NCBI GenBank assembly: GCA_003116995.1
Contig: BDSL01000020.1
Coordinates: forward strand, 558,001 to 622,000
Length of the DNA stretch: 64,000 nucleotides
Source of the DNA: Yamagishiella unicocca
Lineage: Eukaryota; Chlorophyta; Chlorophyceae; Chlamydomonadales; Volvocaceae
Direction of reading: 5' to 3'
The notes under the pieces were generated by a model, which made no database searches, was not told where the DNA came from, and worked only from the letters and a program-made list of their open reading frames with translations. The position numbers were made by a program, and so were the translations under genes. Below, one piece after another: positions 24,184-35,000 of the stretch; position 1 is the stretch's first letter; each line of letters opens with the position of its first letter.

Positions 24184-25262
24184 TTCTGCACTCGCCACGT
24201 TGTCCACAGCCCACCGGCGCCTTCCTTCAAAAACTCTTTTGGTTGGGAGCGCTGAGATGCCACTGTTCCAAACGTGCCAGAAAACTACACTATTAGTTTC
24301 ATTATGCCAGACTGCACCGTGCCGGCGTGAACGCCGGCCAAACTACAAACCAATCACACCCTATTGTCTAGTACAGTATTGCAACCATACAGTCAACCTG
24401 CTCCTGGAATAACACCCGCCGTACTACTAGCCATCGCTCTTCCGTCAATACGCAGTACAATTCCTTGATGGCATAAGAACAATTGGTTGTAAACTGTCGA
24501 GCACATGGCGTTTCCCCTTTTGCAGAGGTCCGCCCTGCAGTGTCGTACACGGTGTAGGCACTATACTGCTTACATGCTAGGCGAACACTTTCGCTGGCGC
24601 AACAGTATTGAATAGATGCTGATAGTCGAGACTCTTGTGGCGCTCGTGGAGCACTCGCTCCTTTGCGAGCCCACCCCAGTATCGGCTGCGTTCCAGCTCG
24701 TATTGCAGTCTGTCGGTAAGCTCCTGCGCGGGAGCGGGGGCGAACCGAGCTGCTTTGTTTGTGAAATCTCGCATTAGCATAACACAGCTGGCCGAATTCG
24801 TTGTGACGACAAGCAGCAGACGCGAGGGTGCCTTCCGTATCGCTGGTCGCAGGCGCGGGGCCAGGCACCTCTCGCAGCGCTGTAGCGGACGTGCTTGCGG
24901 AGTCAGCTGCCGGCTTCATCGTCCGCCAGTTCACATGCATTTCGCTGGTGAGCCAAACAAGCCCTGCCGCTGACCGGCGTCACCGGGGCTGTGCTGGCGG
25001 GGCCTGCTGTTGTAACAGCCAAGGACGAGCTCCGCGTGCCGCTGGGGGCTGGCGGGGGCTGCGGGATGAGAACCCACATTCGGCGCCCGAATCCTCATAC
25101 GGACTACTATGGGGAGCGGGCCGCAGCCGAGGCTACGATCCCGTAACTCTCAACAGTCAACACCCGCCCCCACCCCCCCACGCCATCCCCCGCGCACCTA
25201 GCCTGCCGTTGCAACCAACGCCCATGCTATCTCGACACCTTGCCCTCCGTGAACCCTAACCG
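24184..25262. promoter_or_regulatory. Divergent region between gene B and gene C
   Basis: Upstream region of gene B (minus) and gene C (plus), interrupted by the small candidate gene at 24577-24780. No core promoter motif could be assigned. Confidence 0.35.
24577..24780 (-). CDS. Small candidate gene (about 67 residues)
   Basis: Open frame from an ATG at 24780 (MLMRDFTNKAARFAPAPAQE) to TAG at 24577. It encodes a charged helical peptide (ELTDRLQYELERSRYWGG) with non-repetitive composition unlike the surrounding noise. A TGTAA signal (plus coordinates 24570-24574) begins three nucleotides after the stop, unusually close. It may be the last exon of a longer gene starting near 24,940, or part of the gene B 5' region. 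No family recognised. Confidence 0.35.
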   Translation of the reverse strand: MLMRDFTNKAARFAPAPAQELTDRLQYELERSRYWGGLAKERVLHERHKSLDYQHLFNTVAPAKVFA

Positions 25263-28200
25263 ATGCGGCAAAACCGACACGCTGCCTCCGTCGCACAGGA
25301 TGTGCGGCCGGAGGCCGTCCTGGAGGAGCTGGCGGCGTGGGTGGGGTTGAGCGCAGCCGGCGCCGGGGCCGAGGACCCCCGGGGTCTGGGGGCGTCTCGG
25401 GGCTCTACGCTGAACGGCACCAGCAGTAGCCCCCCCATGATGGGCTTTGGAATGAGCCGTGTGGTGCCGCTGGATGCGCTGGTGGGTGGGGGGATGGGGG
25501 CGGGGGTGGGGGGGCCTTATGTGTGTTTTTGCAGTAGCAGTCAACAAGGGAAACGGGTAAGCTGTCGCTGCGGCCTGCAGGGGGTGCTTGGGAGTGCCGT
25601 CCGGCGTTTGGCTGGAAGCTGGCGGGTTCCGTGCGAAGCTGGGGGGTGTTGACTGATTAGGAAACGTCGGTGGCGGTTGGTGGTCGGGCCGGGCGGGTTT
25701 GGGGGGAACGGGAGGGGAGGAGGTCCAGCGTGGGCAGGGGTCGGAGTGAGGGGGTATGAAAGCGGCCGCGTGCGGTTGTGCCTGGCAAAAAGAAGGGGAA
25801 AGAAAGGCAGAGAATATTCCTTCTCTGTGCGGGATGACGGGAGGTCAGTGGACGGGCGGGTAGTCGTCGCTAGCGGTGTGGGCCTCGGCGTCTGGTAAGG
25901 CTGCGCGAGGGTGGTGCTGAAGCCCAATACCCCACCCTGCCGACCCAAATGGCGTTACCTTTCTCCGACCCAAATGGCGTGCCCTTTCTTCGACCCCAAT
26001 GGCGTGCCCTTTCTCCAACCCCAATGGCGTTCCCCTTCTCCGACCCAAATGGCGTGCCCTTTCTCCGACCCAAATGGCGTTCCCTTTCTCCGACCCAAAT
26101 GGCGTTCCCCTTCTCCGACCCAAATGGCGTTCCCTTTCTCCGACCCAAATGGCGTGCGCCTCCCCCGGCCTTCCGCCTGGTGTTGCCGTACTCCCTGCTT
26201 AAACACGTGGCGCGGCACCCCTCCCTGGCGCTGCTCCAGGTGGCTTTCGTGGCGGTGGTGGGCGGGGGCAGCCTGGATGACCGCGCCAACGCGGCCTTCT
26301 GGACATTGGACAGGTGCGCGTTGGGGGGGGGGGGGGTGCAGGGCGCCGGGAGGGTGAACGACGTAAGGGGAGGCAGCGCAGCTGGGCCCTTCTGGTTGTT
26401 TATGCTAGCAGGTTGGCGACGCAACTGGTGGTGGTGGTGGCGGCAGTGGTGGTGGCGGCAGTGGTGGTCGTGGTGGTGGTGGTGATGGTGGTGGTGGCGG
26501 TGGGCGGGAGAGGTGCGGCGGCATGCTCCCTCCGGTGCATTCGTCGCCCTCGCCCTCGGCCCCAACGCCCCCCCCCCGTCCGCCCTCGAACCCCCGTCCG
26601 CCCTCTTGAAATCTGAACGGCTCGGCCCTCTTGGCGGCTCTCGCCGCTGGGCTGGCCCCAAGCCATCGCTTCCCGCCACTCCCCCCACTCCCGCACTACC
26701 TCACGGCGGCCGCCGCCACTTCCTGTTGCTCCAGGGACGGCGCCGGCTACTTGACGCTGGAGCAGCTGCAGCGCTTCAGCGGGATGCTGGTGGCTGTAGC
26801 AGCCGCGGGTCGCCTGGTGCTCGGGCTACAGCCGCTGCACCGCACCGCCGCGAACGACCACCCGCTGGCTGGGGCAGGTGGCGGCGGCGGCGGTGGCGGC
26901 GGTGGCGCGGCGGCTGCCGGCCAGCAGCCGGGCAGCCGGGCGCAGAGCTTCTCCAACGGCGGCGGCGGCGTCACGGGTCGTGTCCTCATCGACATGGCGC
27001 TGCGGGGGGCCTTCCAGGAGCACTGTCTGCCTGCTGAGGGGCCCGGGGGCTTACAGGCGCGTCTCACTGGTGAGTGTGTGGGCGGGGGGGGAAGGGAGTG
27101 CAATAAGAACCGGTTACATGTGGGGAGGGTGCAAAAAGAGCCGGTTACAAAGGGGGGAGTCAAAAACGAACCGGTTACGATGCAAAAATAACCGGTTACG
27201 GCGTTACGTGTGGGGGGTGCGAGGAAAACCCGTGCACGAAAGGGAGGTGGGGGGGAGGTTGAGGAAGTATACGCGTACACACGGTTAATATCTACAAGCT
27301 TGTGGAACACAACATGAGTTTTGTTCGTCCATGCGTACCGGGTGGGAAAGGTGTCGGGAGGATTGGGTGCCTGGGTCGCGAGGACGGTGCGCTGTTGGCG
27401 GCGTCCGGGGTGTAGTGGGGCAACCATTACACATCACGCCCTCGACGCCATTCTAGCACTGGGAAGCACCAAAACACACCGTTTTGGATCCCCGTGCTGT
27501 GGCCCCCCGTGCTGTGTTCCCCGTGCGGGGCTCCAACCACCGCCCCCTTGTCAGCCATCGACGCACCGAACCCCTGTTCCGCGATCCTTCCTTCACCTCC
27601 GCAGCCGACCGGCTAGCGCTCGTCATCCAGTCCGCCGCCGAGTACATCACCACGGCCGTCGTACACCGCGCCACGTCAGCCAGCGCTCGCCCGTACGACG
27701 GCGGCTATCCGCACCCGCACCCCTACCTCCCCCCCGGTGGGCAATACAGCCAGGGCGGCAGTGCCGGCGGCGCCCAGCCGCGTAACGTGACCGCAACCCT
27801 CCCCCGCCCCATCCCCTCCGCCGCCTCCCACCTCCACCTGACCCAGCCCTTCCGTCACCAGCGACAGGCCAGCAACCTGGCGGCGTCGCCTGGCGGCGGC
27901 TACAACACCCACAATACGCCGTACCACGGCGGCGGCGCTCAGCTGCCGTACCAGCATCAGGACAGCACGATAAGTTCCCAGGAGACGGGCACCGGTAACC
28001 AGCACCCGCAGCCGCGGTTGCTCCAGAACCACCCGCTGGCGTACGGCGTACAGCCGCAGCAGTGGCCGCCGCCGTTGGGTTCGGTGGCGGGGGTGGACTC
28101 GCCGCTGGGTCGCGGGAGCGGCGGCGGCGGGGGGACGCCGACGGCGGGGGCGGGAGGCCTGTATTCAGGTCCCAACGGCGGCGGCGGCGGCTCCTTTCAG

Positions 28201-31200
28201 CAACAGCAGGCGACGGCTGTGGCGGCGGCGGCGCGGGGCGGGTTTGCTGGGTCGGCGGCGCCCGGCATGCAGGTGAGGTTGGGTTTGCGTGTGGGTGTGG
28301 GATGTGGGGTGGCGAGGGGGAAGGGGGGATGCAACTGGGGGGGTAGCCCCGCGCCCCCCCCCCCCGCCTCCTAACTCCTAGGCGCTTCCTCTCAACCCCC
28401 CCCCCCGCCTCCTAACTCCTAGGCGCTTCCTCGCAAACCCCCCCCCTCCTAACTGCGCTCCAGGCCTTCGATGGCGTCGCTTCGTCCAGCCCCACCCCCC
28501 CGACCCACAGCGCCACCCCCCCGGAGCTCAGCCCGTTGTCCAGCATGCTGCCCGTGCGTCCCTCACCCCACAACCCGGCGGCAGGGGCGGCGGAGGCGCC
28601 CGGCCCGTCGCCCTTCAGCGCCGTCTCCTGGTCCTCCTGGTCCTGGTACTCCGCCGCCGGAGACCGGAGTCTGAGGCAAAGGGCCTCCACGGGCAGCAGC
28701 TCCACGCTGCAGCCGCAGCAGCAGCCGCAGCAGCAGCCGACGCAGCAGCAACAGCCCGGCGCCGGAGGCGGCGGAGGCGGAGGGCAGTGGCAGGTGCTCG
28801 GCGGCAGCCTGTGGGCGTCCACAGCCGCCATCGGCGGGGTGCTGTTCGGGTTCGGGCGGCGAGGCCCACTGCAGCCGCCTGAGGGGGCTGCGCAGGCGGG
28901 GCGGGGTGCGGCCAGTGCGGCAGGTAGCGGGCAGGCGCCGGCGCGGCGGGTGAATGTGGCGGGCGATGGCGCAGCGGCGGCGGCGGCGGCGGCTGCGGCG
29001 GGGGAGGTGTCCCCGAGCTGGGGCTCGTACTTCAGGCAGCAGTCGTCGTTGCTGTCGCCGGGCTCGGGCGGGTTGGCGAGGTGCGGGGGTGTGGGGGTGC
29101 GGGGGTGTGGGGGTGCGGGGGTGTGGGGGTGCGGCAGGGGGTCTGGGTACGGTGTCCAGTTGGCTGGGTGGGTCGCGAGGAAGACCCGTGTGCGACAAGA
29201 AAAAACCGTATACCGGTAGGACAGACGTTTGGAGATGCATGCTGGGGTACTTGGTTGAGGAAACGCAAAGTCGGAGGCCGTATGTCGACCTTCGGCGGCT
29301 GTGTCTATTGGCTGGGTGGGTGGGTTTCGAGGAAGACTGCTGGCTGGGTGGGTGGCTGGGTGGGTGGGTGGGTGGGTGGGTGGGTGGGTGGGTGGGTGGG
29401 TGGGTGGCTGGATGGGTGGCTGGGTGGGTGGCTGGGTGGGTGGCTGGGTGGGTGGGTGGGTGGGTGGGTGGGTGGGTGGGTGGGTGGGTGGGTGGGTGGG
29501 TGGGTGGGTGGGTGGGTGGGTGGGTGGGTGGCTGGGTGGGTGGGTGGGTGGGTGGGTGGGTGGGTGGGTGGGTGGGTGGGTGGGTGGGTGGGTGGGTGGG
29601 TGGGTGGGTGGGTGGCTGGATGGGTGGCTGGGTGGGTGGCTGGGTGGGTGGCTGGGTGGGTGGGTGGGTGGGTGGGTGGGTGGGTGGGTGGGTGGGTGGG
29701 TGGGTGGGTGGGTGGGTGGGTGGGTGGGTGGGTGGGTGGGTGGGTGGTGGGTGGGTGGGTGGGTGGGTGGGTGGGTGGTGGGTGGGTGGGTGGGTGGGTG
29801 GGTGGGTGGGTGGGTGGGTGGGTGGGTGGGTGGGTGGGTGGGTGGGTGGGTGGGTGGGTGGGTGGGTGGGTGGGTGGGTGGGTGGGTGGGGGTGGGTGGG
29901 TGGGTGGGTGGGTGGGTGGGCGGGTGGGTGGGCGGGTGCGAGGGTTTATGGGAAGTAGCCGCTGGGGATGCTGCAGCGCTGGGCGGGATGGTGGGTGCAT
30001 CCACGCACCAACCCATGACAGCGGCTCTCGCTGCAGCGGCGTCCCGCGCGCTCTCTGGGCTCCCTTTCGTCTGGGAAGGAAGGAAGGAGGGGTCGGAGAG
30101 GAGACCCGGGGGAGGGGCGCCGGCAGCTGGGGGCAGGTGCAAGAGCAATATCAATGACGCCAGCCCTTCCTGCCACAGTCCTCAAACCACTTTGTCCTCC
30201 TCCTCCTCCTCCTCCTCCTCCTCCTCCTCATGTCCCACCGACCCGCACTTTTGCTGATCACCAGGCCCGAAGCGCCCCCCCGCCCACCAAGTTATACAGC
30301 ATGCGTCTCGAGACGTCTGTCCTAAACGGTTTCTCTCGCCTACGCGGGTCTTCCTTGCAACCCCCGCCAGCAGGCAGGGCCTGGGACCGGGTCCCGGTTC
30401 CGGCCCCAGCCCCAGCCTCATGCCGTCCGGCCCCTCCGGCACCTCTCACCTCGCGGCGGTGGGCTCCGGAGCTCGACAGCTCGACCGAGTGAGCGAACAC
30501 CCCGACTACCCGGAATCCAGCCAGTACTCCCCCGTGCGCCAAGCCACCGGCCTCACCGCAGCCGCAGCCGGTGCGACACTCACACCCACGCCCAGCTCCG
30601 TCAGCTCGACCCGCGCGGGGGGCGGCGCCGCCGCCGCCGGCAGCCCGCTGCCCGGCGCTGCTGCCTTACCCACCGATGGCGGCGGCGGCGGCGGCGGCGG
30701 TGGCGGCGGTGGCGGCGGCGGCGGCGGCGCGGAGGTCGACTGCCGCGTCTCCCCAGCTGTGGAAATGTCGATCCTGTGTGTGGAGGCAGCCGGGGCGTCG
30801 CCGTCGGTGCTGGGCGGGGAGGCTGCGGGGGGGTTGCCCAGCGGGGGAGGGGCGGGGGCGGGGGAGGCCGGGGGGCCGGTGGTGGCGGTGGAGCTGGCGG
30901 GCGGAGGCGGCAGCGCGGGGGGGGGCGCTGGCGCAGGCGGAGGTGGCGGCAGCACCAGCCGCACGGTCAGCGGGCTGCGGGGGCTGACTCGGTGGCGGCG
31001 GCAGTCGGGCGTGGTGCAGGTCACTGGCCGTCCCAGCGTTGGCGGTGAGTGAGTGGTGGGCGGTGCATGTCGTGTGCGTGCATGTGTGTTTTTGTGGTAT
31101 GTGAAGAGGGGGCTGCAAGGAAAACCCGTGGACGAAAGGAAAACTGTTTAGGAATAGTAGGCGTTTTTGGGATGCATGCTGGAGAACTTGGTTGAGGAAG

Positions 31201-34200
31201 CTGTGGAGAGGGGGCGGGGACGATGAGCGTTGGGATGCGGCAAGAGGTCGCCTAGCTCACCAAAGGCACAGAGGGATTGGCGGTCCGTTAGAGTGTGCTG
31301 CCACCCGCCGGGCAAAGCGCGCTACCAGGCGAAGGCGACAGGCGAGGAGCGCGTGTCGGGTGATGCTAGCAAGCAAGCTGGTTTTGTCCCCTCCCGCGTA
31401 ACCGCTTGAACAAACCCAACGGCCAACCGCACAGGTGATGCGACCCCCAGCCAAGGCGGGGCGGTGGCACAGTCCGGCGGAGGCGGTGGCGGTGGCGGGC
31501 CGGCGGAGTCGCCCCTCGGGCGCGACGGCGGGCAGGACGAGGGGTGAGACGGGGGGCAGAGGGGTGCCAAGGGGGCGGCTCGGGGTTTCGGAGCGCCGAT
31601 GGTTCCGGCAAGGAGGTAGCCGGGCGGCATGGTTTTACGGAACTGCCCTGTCGCCTCCTTACCTCCTACACCGCCGCCGCAATGTCTTTCCCACACCCCG
31701 CTGCCACCCGCCCCGCCACCCGACCCCACCGCACGCGTCTCCGCCCGCCGCGCACATGACCGTCGCCATGCGTGCCCCCCGCTCACGACCATCACCTTCA
31801 CTACCCTCGGTTTGTCAGCCGTGGACTCGCGGATTCTCTTATTAACCCCCTCCCACGAATCCACTGCGCCGGCTACACTTCCCACCTCGAGTAACCGGTT
31901 CGGGTTTGCAACACACACACGCACACACCCCGCAGCCAAAACGCCGGTCAGCAGGGCGTCGCCGCCTCGACGAGCTGGCGGCACCGGACGGCCCTCACGC
32001 AGGGCTTTGGCGGCGCCGGCAGCGGCGACATCAGCGTCGGCGGCGGCACCTTGGGGCTGCAGCGGCCCCTCGCCAGCGGGCCAGACGCCCACATGCACGC
32101 CTCCTTCGTTCACGCGTCGAGGTCGTTGGAGGAGGCGGCTACGCGGGCCGAAGTGGCGGCCAAGGCGGAGGCGATGGCGGCGGCGTCGCGCGGCGGCGCA
32201 GCCGCCGCGGCCGCCGGCGGCGCAGCCGCCGCCGGCGGCGGCAGCCGGGAGGCAGCCGCGCCGGCGCCGGGAGGCGCAAGCGGCGGCGGCGGCGGCGGCA
32301 CGGTGCTGCCGCCGCTCCAGCGCGCTATCCGCAGCAGCGTGCAGCAGGCGGGGGTGCGGCTGTTCCTGCACTGCGGGCTGTGCCTGCTGTCCATCATTGC
32401 GCTGCTGCTGACGGACGCGGCGCTGGTGGCGTGGGTCTACCTGGACCGCCGGCAGAGGTGGGCGGCGTGGCGCGGCGTCTCGCGCAACAGCGCCGGGCTG
32501 CGGCAGGGGTTGTGGGGGAGGAGCGGGGTATGGGGGCCGGAGGCGGCAGGGAGGGTAGGAGGGGGCGGGAGGAGAGCGGGCACATGCGACAGCCGGCCTT
32601 GTCGCTGCTGCAGCCCTCGGTACACGCGTCTTTTTGTTTTCTCAAGGGTGGCCGGGACACTGTTGTTGTGCCGGGTGCACGCTACAGCACGGCACCCGAA
32701 ACCCACATCCCACACGCGCTCATTCCAGGCGGGTTCCAACCCCTCTTTTCTTCCGCGTCCCCCCCGCGGCTTTCCCGACCGCGCAGGCTGTCCCTGAGCC
32801 TCGTCATCGTGGCTGCGACGAACGCCGGGCTGGTGCTGATGGTGCTGGTCATTTCCATAGTGCGCAGCTGCATGGCGGATCGTACGGCGGCGCTGGAGGC
32901 GGCGGCGGCGGCGCGCCGTGCCGGCGGCAGCGCGGGCGGCGGCGGTGGCGGCGGTGGCGGCGGCATCGCGGAGTTCGTCATCAGCAACTTTGTGACGCCG
33001 ACCCTGAGGACCATGGGCGTCATTCGCGGGTGTGACCCACGGGTCGGGCCCGGGCTCGCAGATCCTGTGTACCCCCGTGGGGCAGCAGACCCGCGGCGGG
33101 GGCGGCGGGGGGGGCGGCGGGGGCGGCGGCGGGGGCGGCGGACACACAGCTACACAGCTCCTGCCGCACACACAATATAGCCACACCCTGCCGCATACAC
33201 AATATAGCCACACCCTGCCGCACACTTACCCCACACCCGCACGCGGGGGCCGCACATTGCGCGCCGCCGCCGCCTTGGCAGTCATCATGCTTGAGCTCCC
33301 ATACGGTATGCGGCCGGCGCTAATGCACCAACGCTCTCCACTCACCACGCACTGCAGGCCCGAGGACGGAGCAGGCGCCAGGTCTGCAGGAGGAGCGGGG
33401 CAGGCTGGCGGTGGCGGCGCCACCGCCGCCGCCGGGCATGACGGCGGCGGCCAGGGCGGCGGGTGGGGCGGGCGGCTCAGGGTGCTGTGGACCACCATCG
33501 GCCGGGTGAGTGCGGCGGGTGGGTCCACTCGGTTTCGGGGCCTGCCGTACATTCGTGTCGTGCGACGACAGCCGAAGCACCCGCCTGACGAGCCGCACGT
33601 GCCGCACGCGCCGCCGGCTGGCAGGTGGCGGGCTTCGACGCGGCGCTTGACGCACACGACAACGAGCACGGCCGCGGCGGCGCCCTGGGAGACGGCGCCG
33701 ACAGCTCCACGCTGCATCGCTCCAGCACCAACATGGTGTCACCGCATTACGGCGGCAGCTACATGCCATCTAACATTCAGACCAACATGGAGGCGGCCGG
33801 CGGAGGCGCGGGCGGCATTGGCATGGGTGCGGCTGCGGGTGCGGCTGCGGTGGGAGCTGGCGGCATGCAGGGCGGTGGCGGCGCCGCCGGCGGAGGCGGA
33901 GGCGGCGCGCAGGGCGGCGAAGGCGCGGGGCAGATGCTGGGCTCGGCACTGTACTCCCCGGACGGGCGGCTGCTGCAGGTCGCCACAGCGGCCAGGACCT
34001 CCTTATCCGGGCTCGCGCCTGGCGGCGGCGGCGGCGGGTACGGGCTGGTTCACGACGGAAGCGCGATGGGTCGCGAGCCTATGGGCGGCGGTGTTAGCGG
34101 AGGGGCAGCAGGAGGAGGAGGCGGGGGAGGAGGTGCTGGGGTTGGGATGGAGGGCGCCGGCGCCGGCATGGGTATGGGGATGGGCGGTGACCCGCGGGAC

Positions 34201-34323
34201 GGCGGGCACCAGGGCGGGGGCTCCGCGGCGCGTCAACGCATGCGCGGCACGGCCCTGCCCACGACCTACTACTCCAGCGTGCCCACCATGCAGCGAGTGG
34301 AGCGGGCCTACCCCGCCATGTGA
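25263..34323 (+). CDS. Gene C: EF-hand-like, predicted two-transmembrane protein with long low-complexity regions
   Basis: Not recognised as a family. Exons: 25263-25481, 26240-26313, 26735-27069, 27605-28272, 28464-29080, 30416-31044, 31435-31543, 31936-32457, 32787-33029, 33358-33505, 33625-34323; phases close, 1,420 residues. A loop split between exons 2 and 3 (AFWTLDRDGAGYLTLEQLQ, residues about 93-109) is EF-hand-like: Asp at loop positions 1 and 3, Gly6, Leu8, but Ala at 5 and Gln at 12, so calcium binding may be weak or lost. Residues about 300-1000 are Gly/Ala/Gln-rich. Two hydrophobic helices follow: about 1024-1053 (LHCGLCLLSIIALLLTDAAL) and 1059-1084 (LVIVAATNAGLVLMVLVISI), joined by a short Arg-rich turn. 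The C-terminus is Gly/Met-rich. An integral membrane protein with calcium-linked regulation is plausible only. The first exon is the least certain; the sequence before exon 2 (26161-26239) is also coding-like. Confidence 0.7.
25936..26163. repeat. 25-bp minisatellite, about 9 copies, free of AG
   Basis: Tandem unit CGACCCAAATGGCGTTCCCT plus TTCTC, 25 bp, nine copies with few substitutions. It lies in gene C intron 1 and forms most of an AG-free stretch before the exon 2 acceptor at 26239. Confidence 0.93.
27104..27200. repeat. Four copies of an ACCGGTTAC motif
   Basis: The 10-mer (A/G)(A/G/C)CCGGTTAC recurs four times within 100 bp of gene C intron 3 between G- and A-rich spacers. Confidence 0.7.
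27216..27245 (+). repeat. Intronic dispersed repeat, truncated copy 3
   Basis: Only the 5' block GCGAGGAAAACCCGTGCACG with flanking bases is present, in gene C intron 3. Confidence 0.55.
29172..29300 (+). repeat. Intronic dispersed repeat, copy 4 (extended)
   Basis: GCGAGGAAGACCCGTGTGCG, then GGACAGACGTTTGGAGATGC and GGTTGAGGAAACGCAAAGTC, running on into GTATGTCGACCTTCGG. It shares the 3' extension with the copy at 51701. It lies in gene C intron 5, about 90 bp after the donor. Confidence 0.85.
29338..29937. repeat. (GGGT)n block of about 600 bp with 208-bp higher-order duplication
   Basis: Almost uninterrupted GGGT tetranucleotides in gene C intron 5. Interruptions of the type GGCTGGATGGGTGGCTGGGT occur at about 29407 and again at 29615, a 208-bp offset. 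The plus (transcribed-sense) strand is the G-rich one. Confidence 0.97.
30194..30229. repeat. (TCC)n microsatellite
   Basis: About twelve CTC/TCC trinucleotides in gene C intron 5. Confidence 0.95.
30284..30368 (-). repeat. Intronic dispersed repeat, copy 5 (antisense)
   Basis: Reverse complement reads TTGCAAGGAAGACCCGCGTA, then AAACCGTTTAGGACAGACGT and GAGACGCATGCTG. It lies near the 3' end of gene C intron 5, opposite in orientation to copy 4 in the same intron. Confidence 0.85.
31111..31200 (+). repeat. Intronic dispersed repeat, copy 6
   Basis: GGCTGCAAGGAAAACCCGTG, AAACTGTTTAGG, then GGGATGCATGCTGGAGAACT and TGGTTGAGGAAG. It lies in gene C intron 6, about 65 bp after the donor. Confidence 0.85.
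33140..33225. repeat. 30-bp tandem repeat, about 3 copies
   Basis: Unit around CACAATATAGCCACACCCTG in gene C intron 9, next to a GGC-rich stretch at 33093-33140. Confidence 0.8.
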
Positions 34324-35000
34324 TGAGGGCGGCAAGGCCCACAGGGTGCCTCTGAACCCGCCGTCTGACGGGGACGAGGCGAGGCGGGGCGTAGCAGGAG
34401 AAGCGGGCGGCGTGCAAGCCGAGGAGATCTACGACTCGTACGGTGTACGGCATAGGCTGGTGATCCCCTTGCTACCATGCGCGCGAGTTAGCCCGCTCAA
34501 GGAAATGGAGAGCTGGCGGGCAGTGGGTGGGACAGGTGGAGGCCGGAGGGGAAGATGTGTGGGCCGCCGCGGCGTCGCACGGGGTGGTGGTGGCGTCAGT
34601 TTCGGCTTCAAGGTTGCAAAGGGACTGTCTAGGAGGGCTGAAGGTAAGTGAGCGGGTGGTACCGTACGTGGTGGCGGGTTGTACAGTGTTGTGGCCGTAC
34701 CCACGTACGACAGCTCGGGAAAGTCTGGCTCTCGTTTACGAGGATGTCGCGTGCTATTTATGATTCACTCGGCTTCGAGGACTGGTCAATATGAATCATC
34801 TGGAAAAGCATGGAACCATCGGGAGAGGCGTCAGCCGCACCGGCCGTCTGGCCCGCTCAGGGCCCAGCATGCGGGGCCAGCGCGTGCTGCGCTGTGAGCT
34901 GTGGAGGTCAGGATACTGATGGGACTATGCGTAGCGCTGGTGATGGCGTGCTGTGTTTTGGGAGGTTGTGATCACGGGGCCCCTGCATTCAGAGGGAATG
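34324..35000. other. Gene C 3' flank
   Basis: Presumed 3' UTR and intergenic DNA. I saw no TGTAA signal in this stretch and no gene. Confidence 0.4.

Noticed and set aside
24828..25259. 143-codon plus frame as a possible first exon of gene C
   Set aside because: It begins with GTG, overlaps the minus-strand small candidate gene and does not join exon 25263-25481 in any supported way.
28412..30154. 580-codon minus frame (PTHPPTHPP) and plus frames of WVGG
   Set aside because: Artefacts of the (GGGT)n microsatellite in gene C intron 5.
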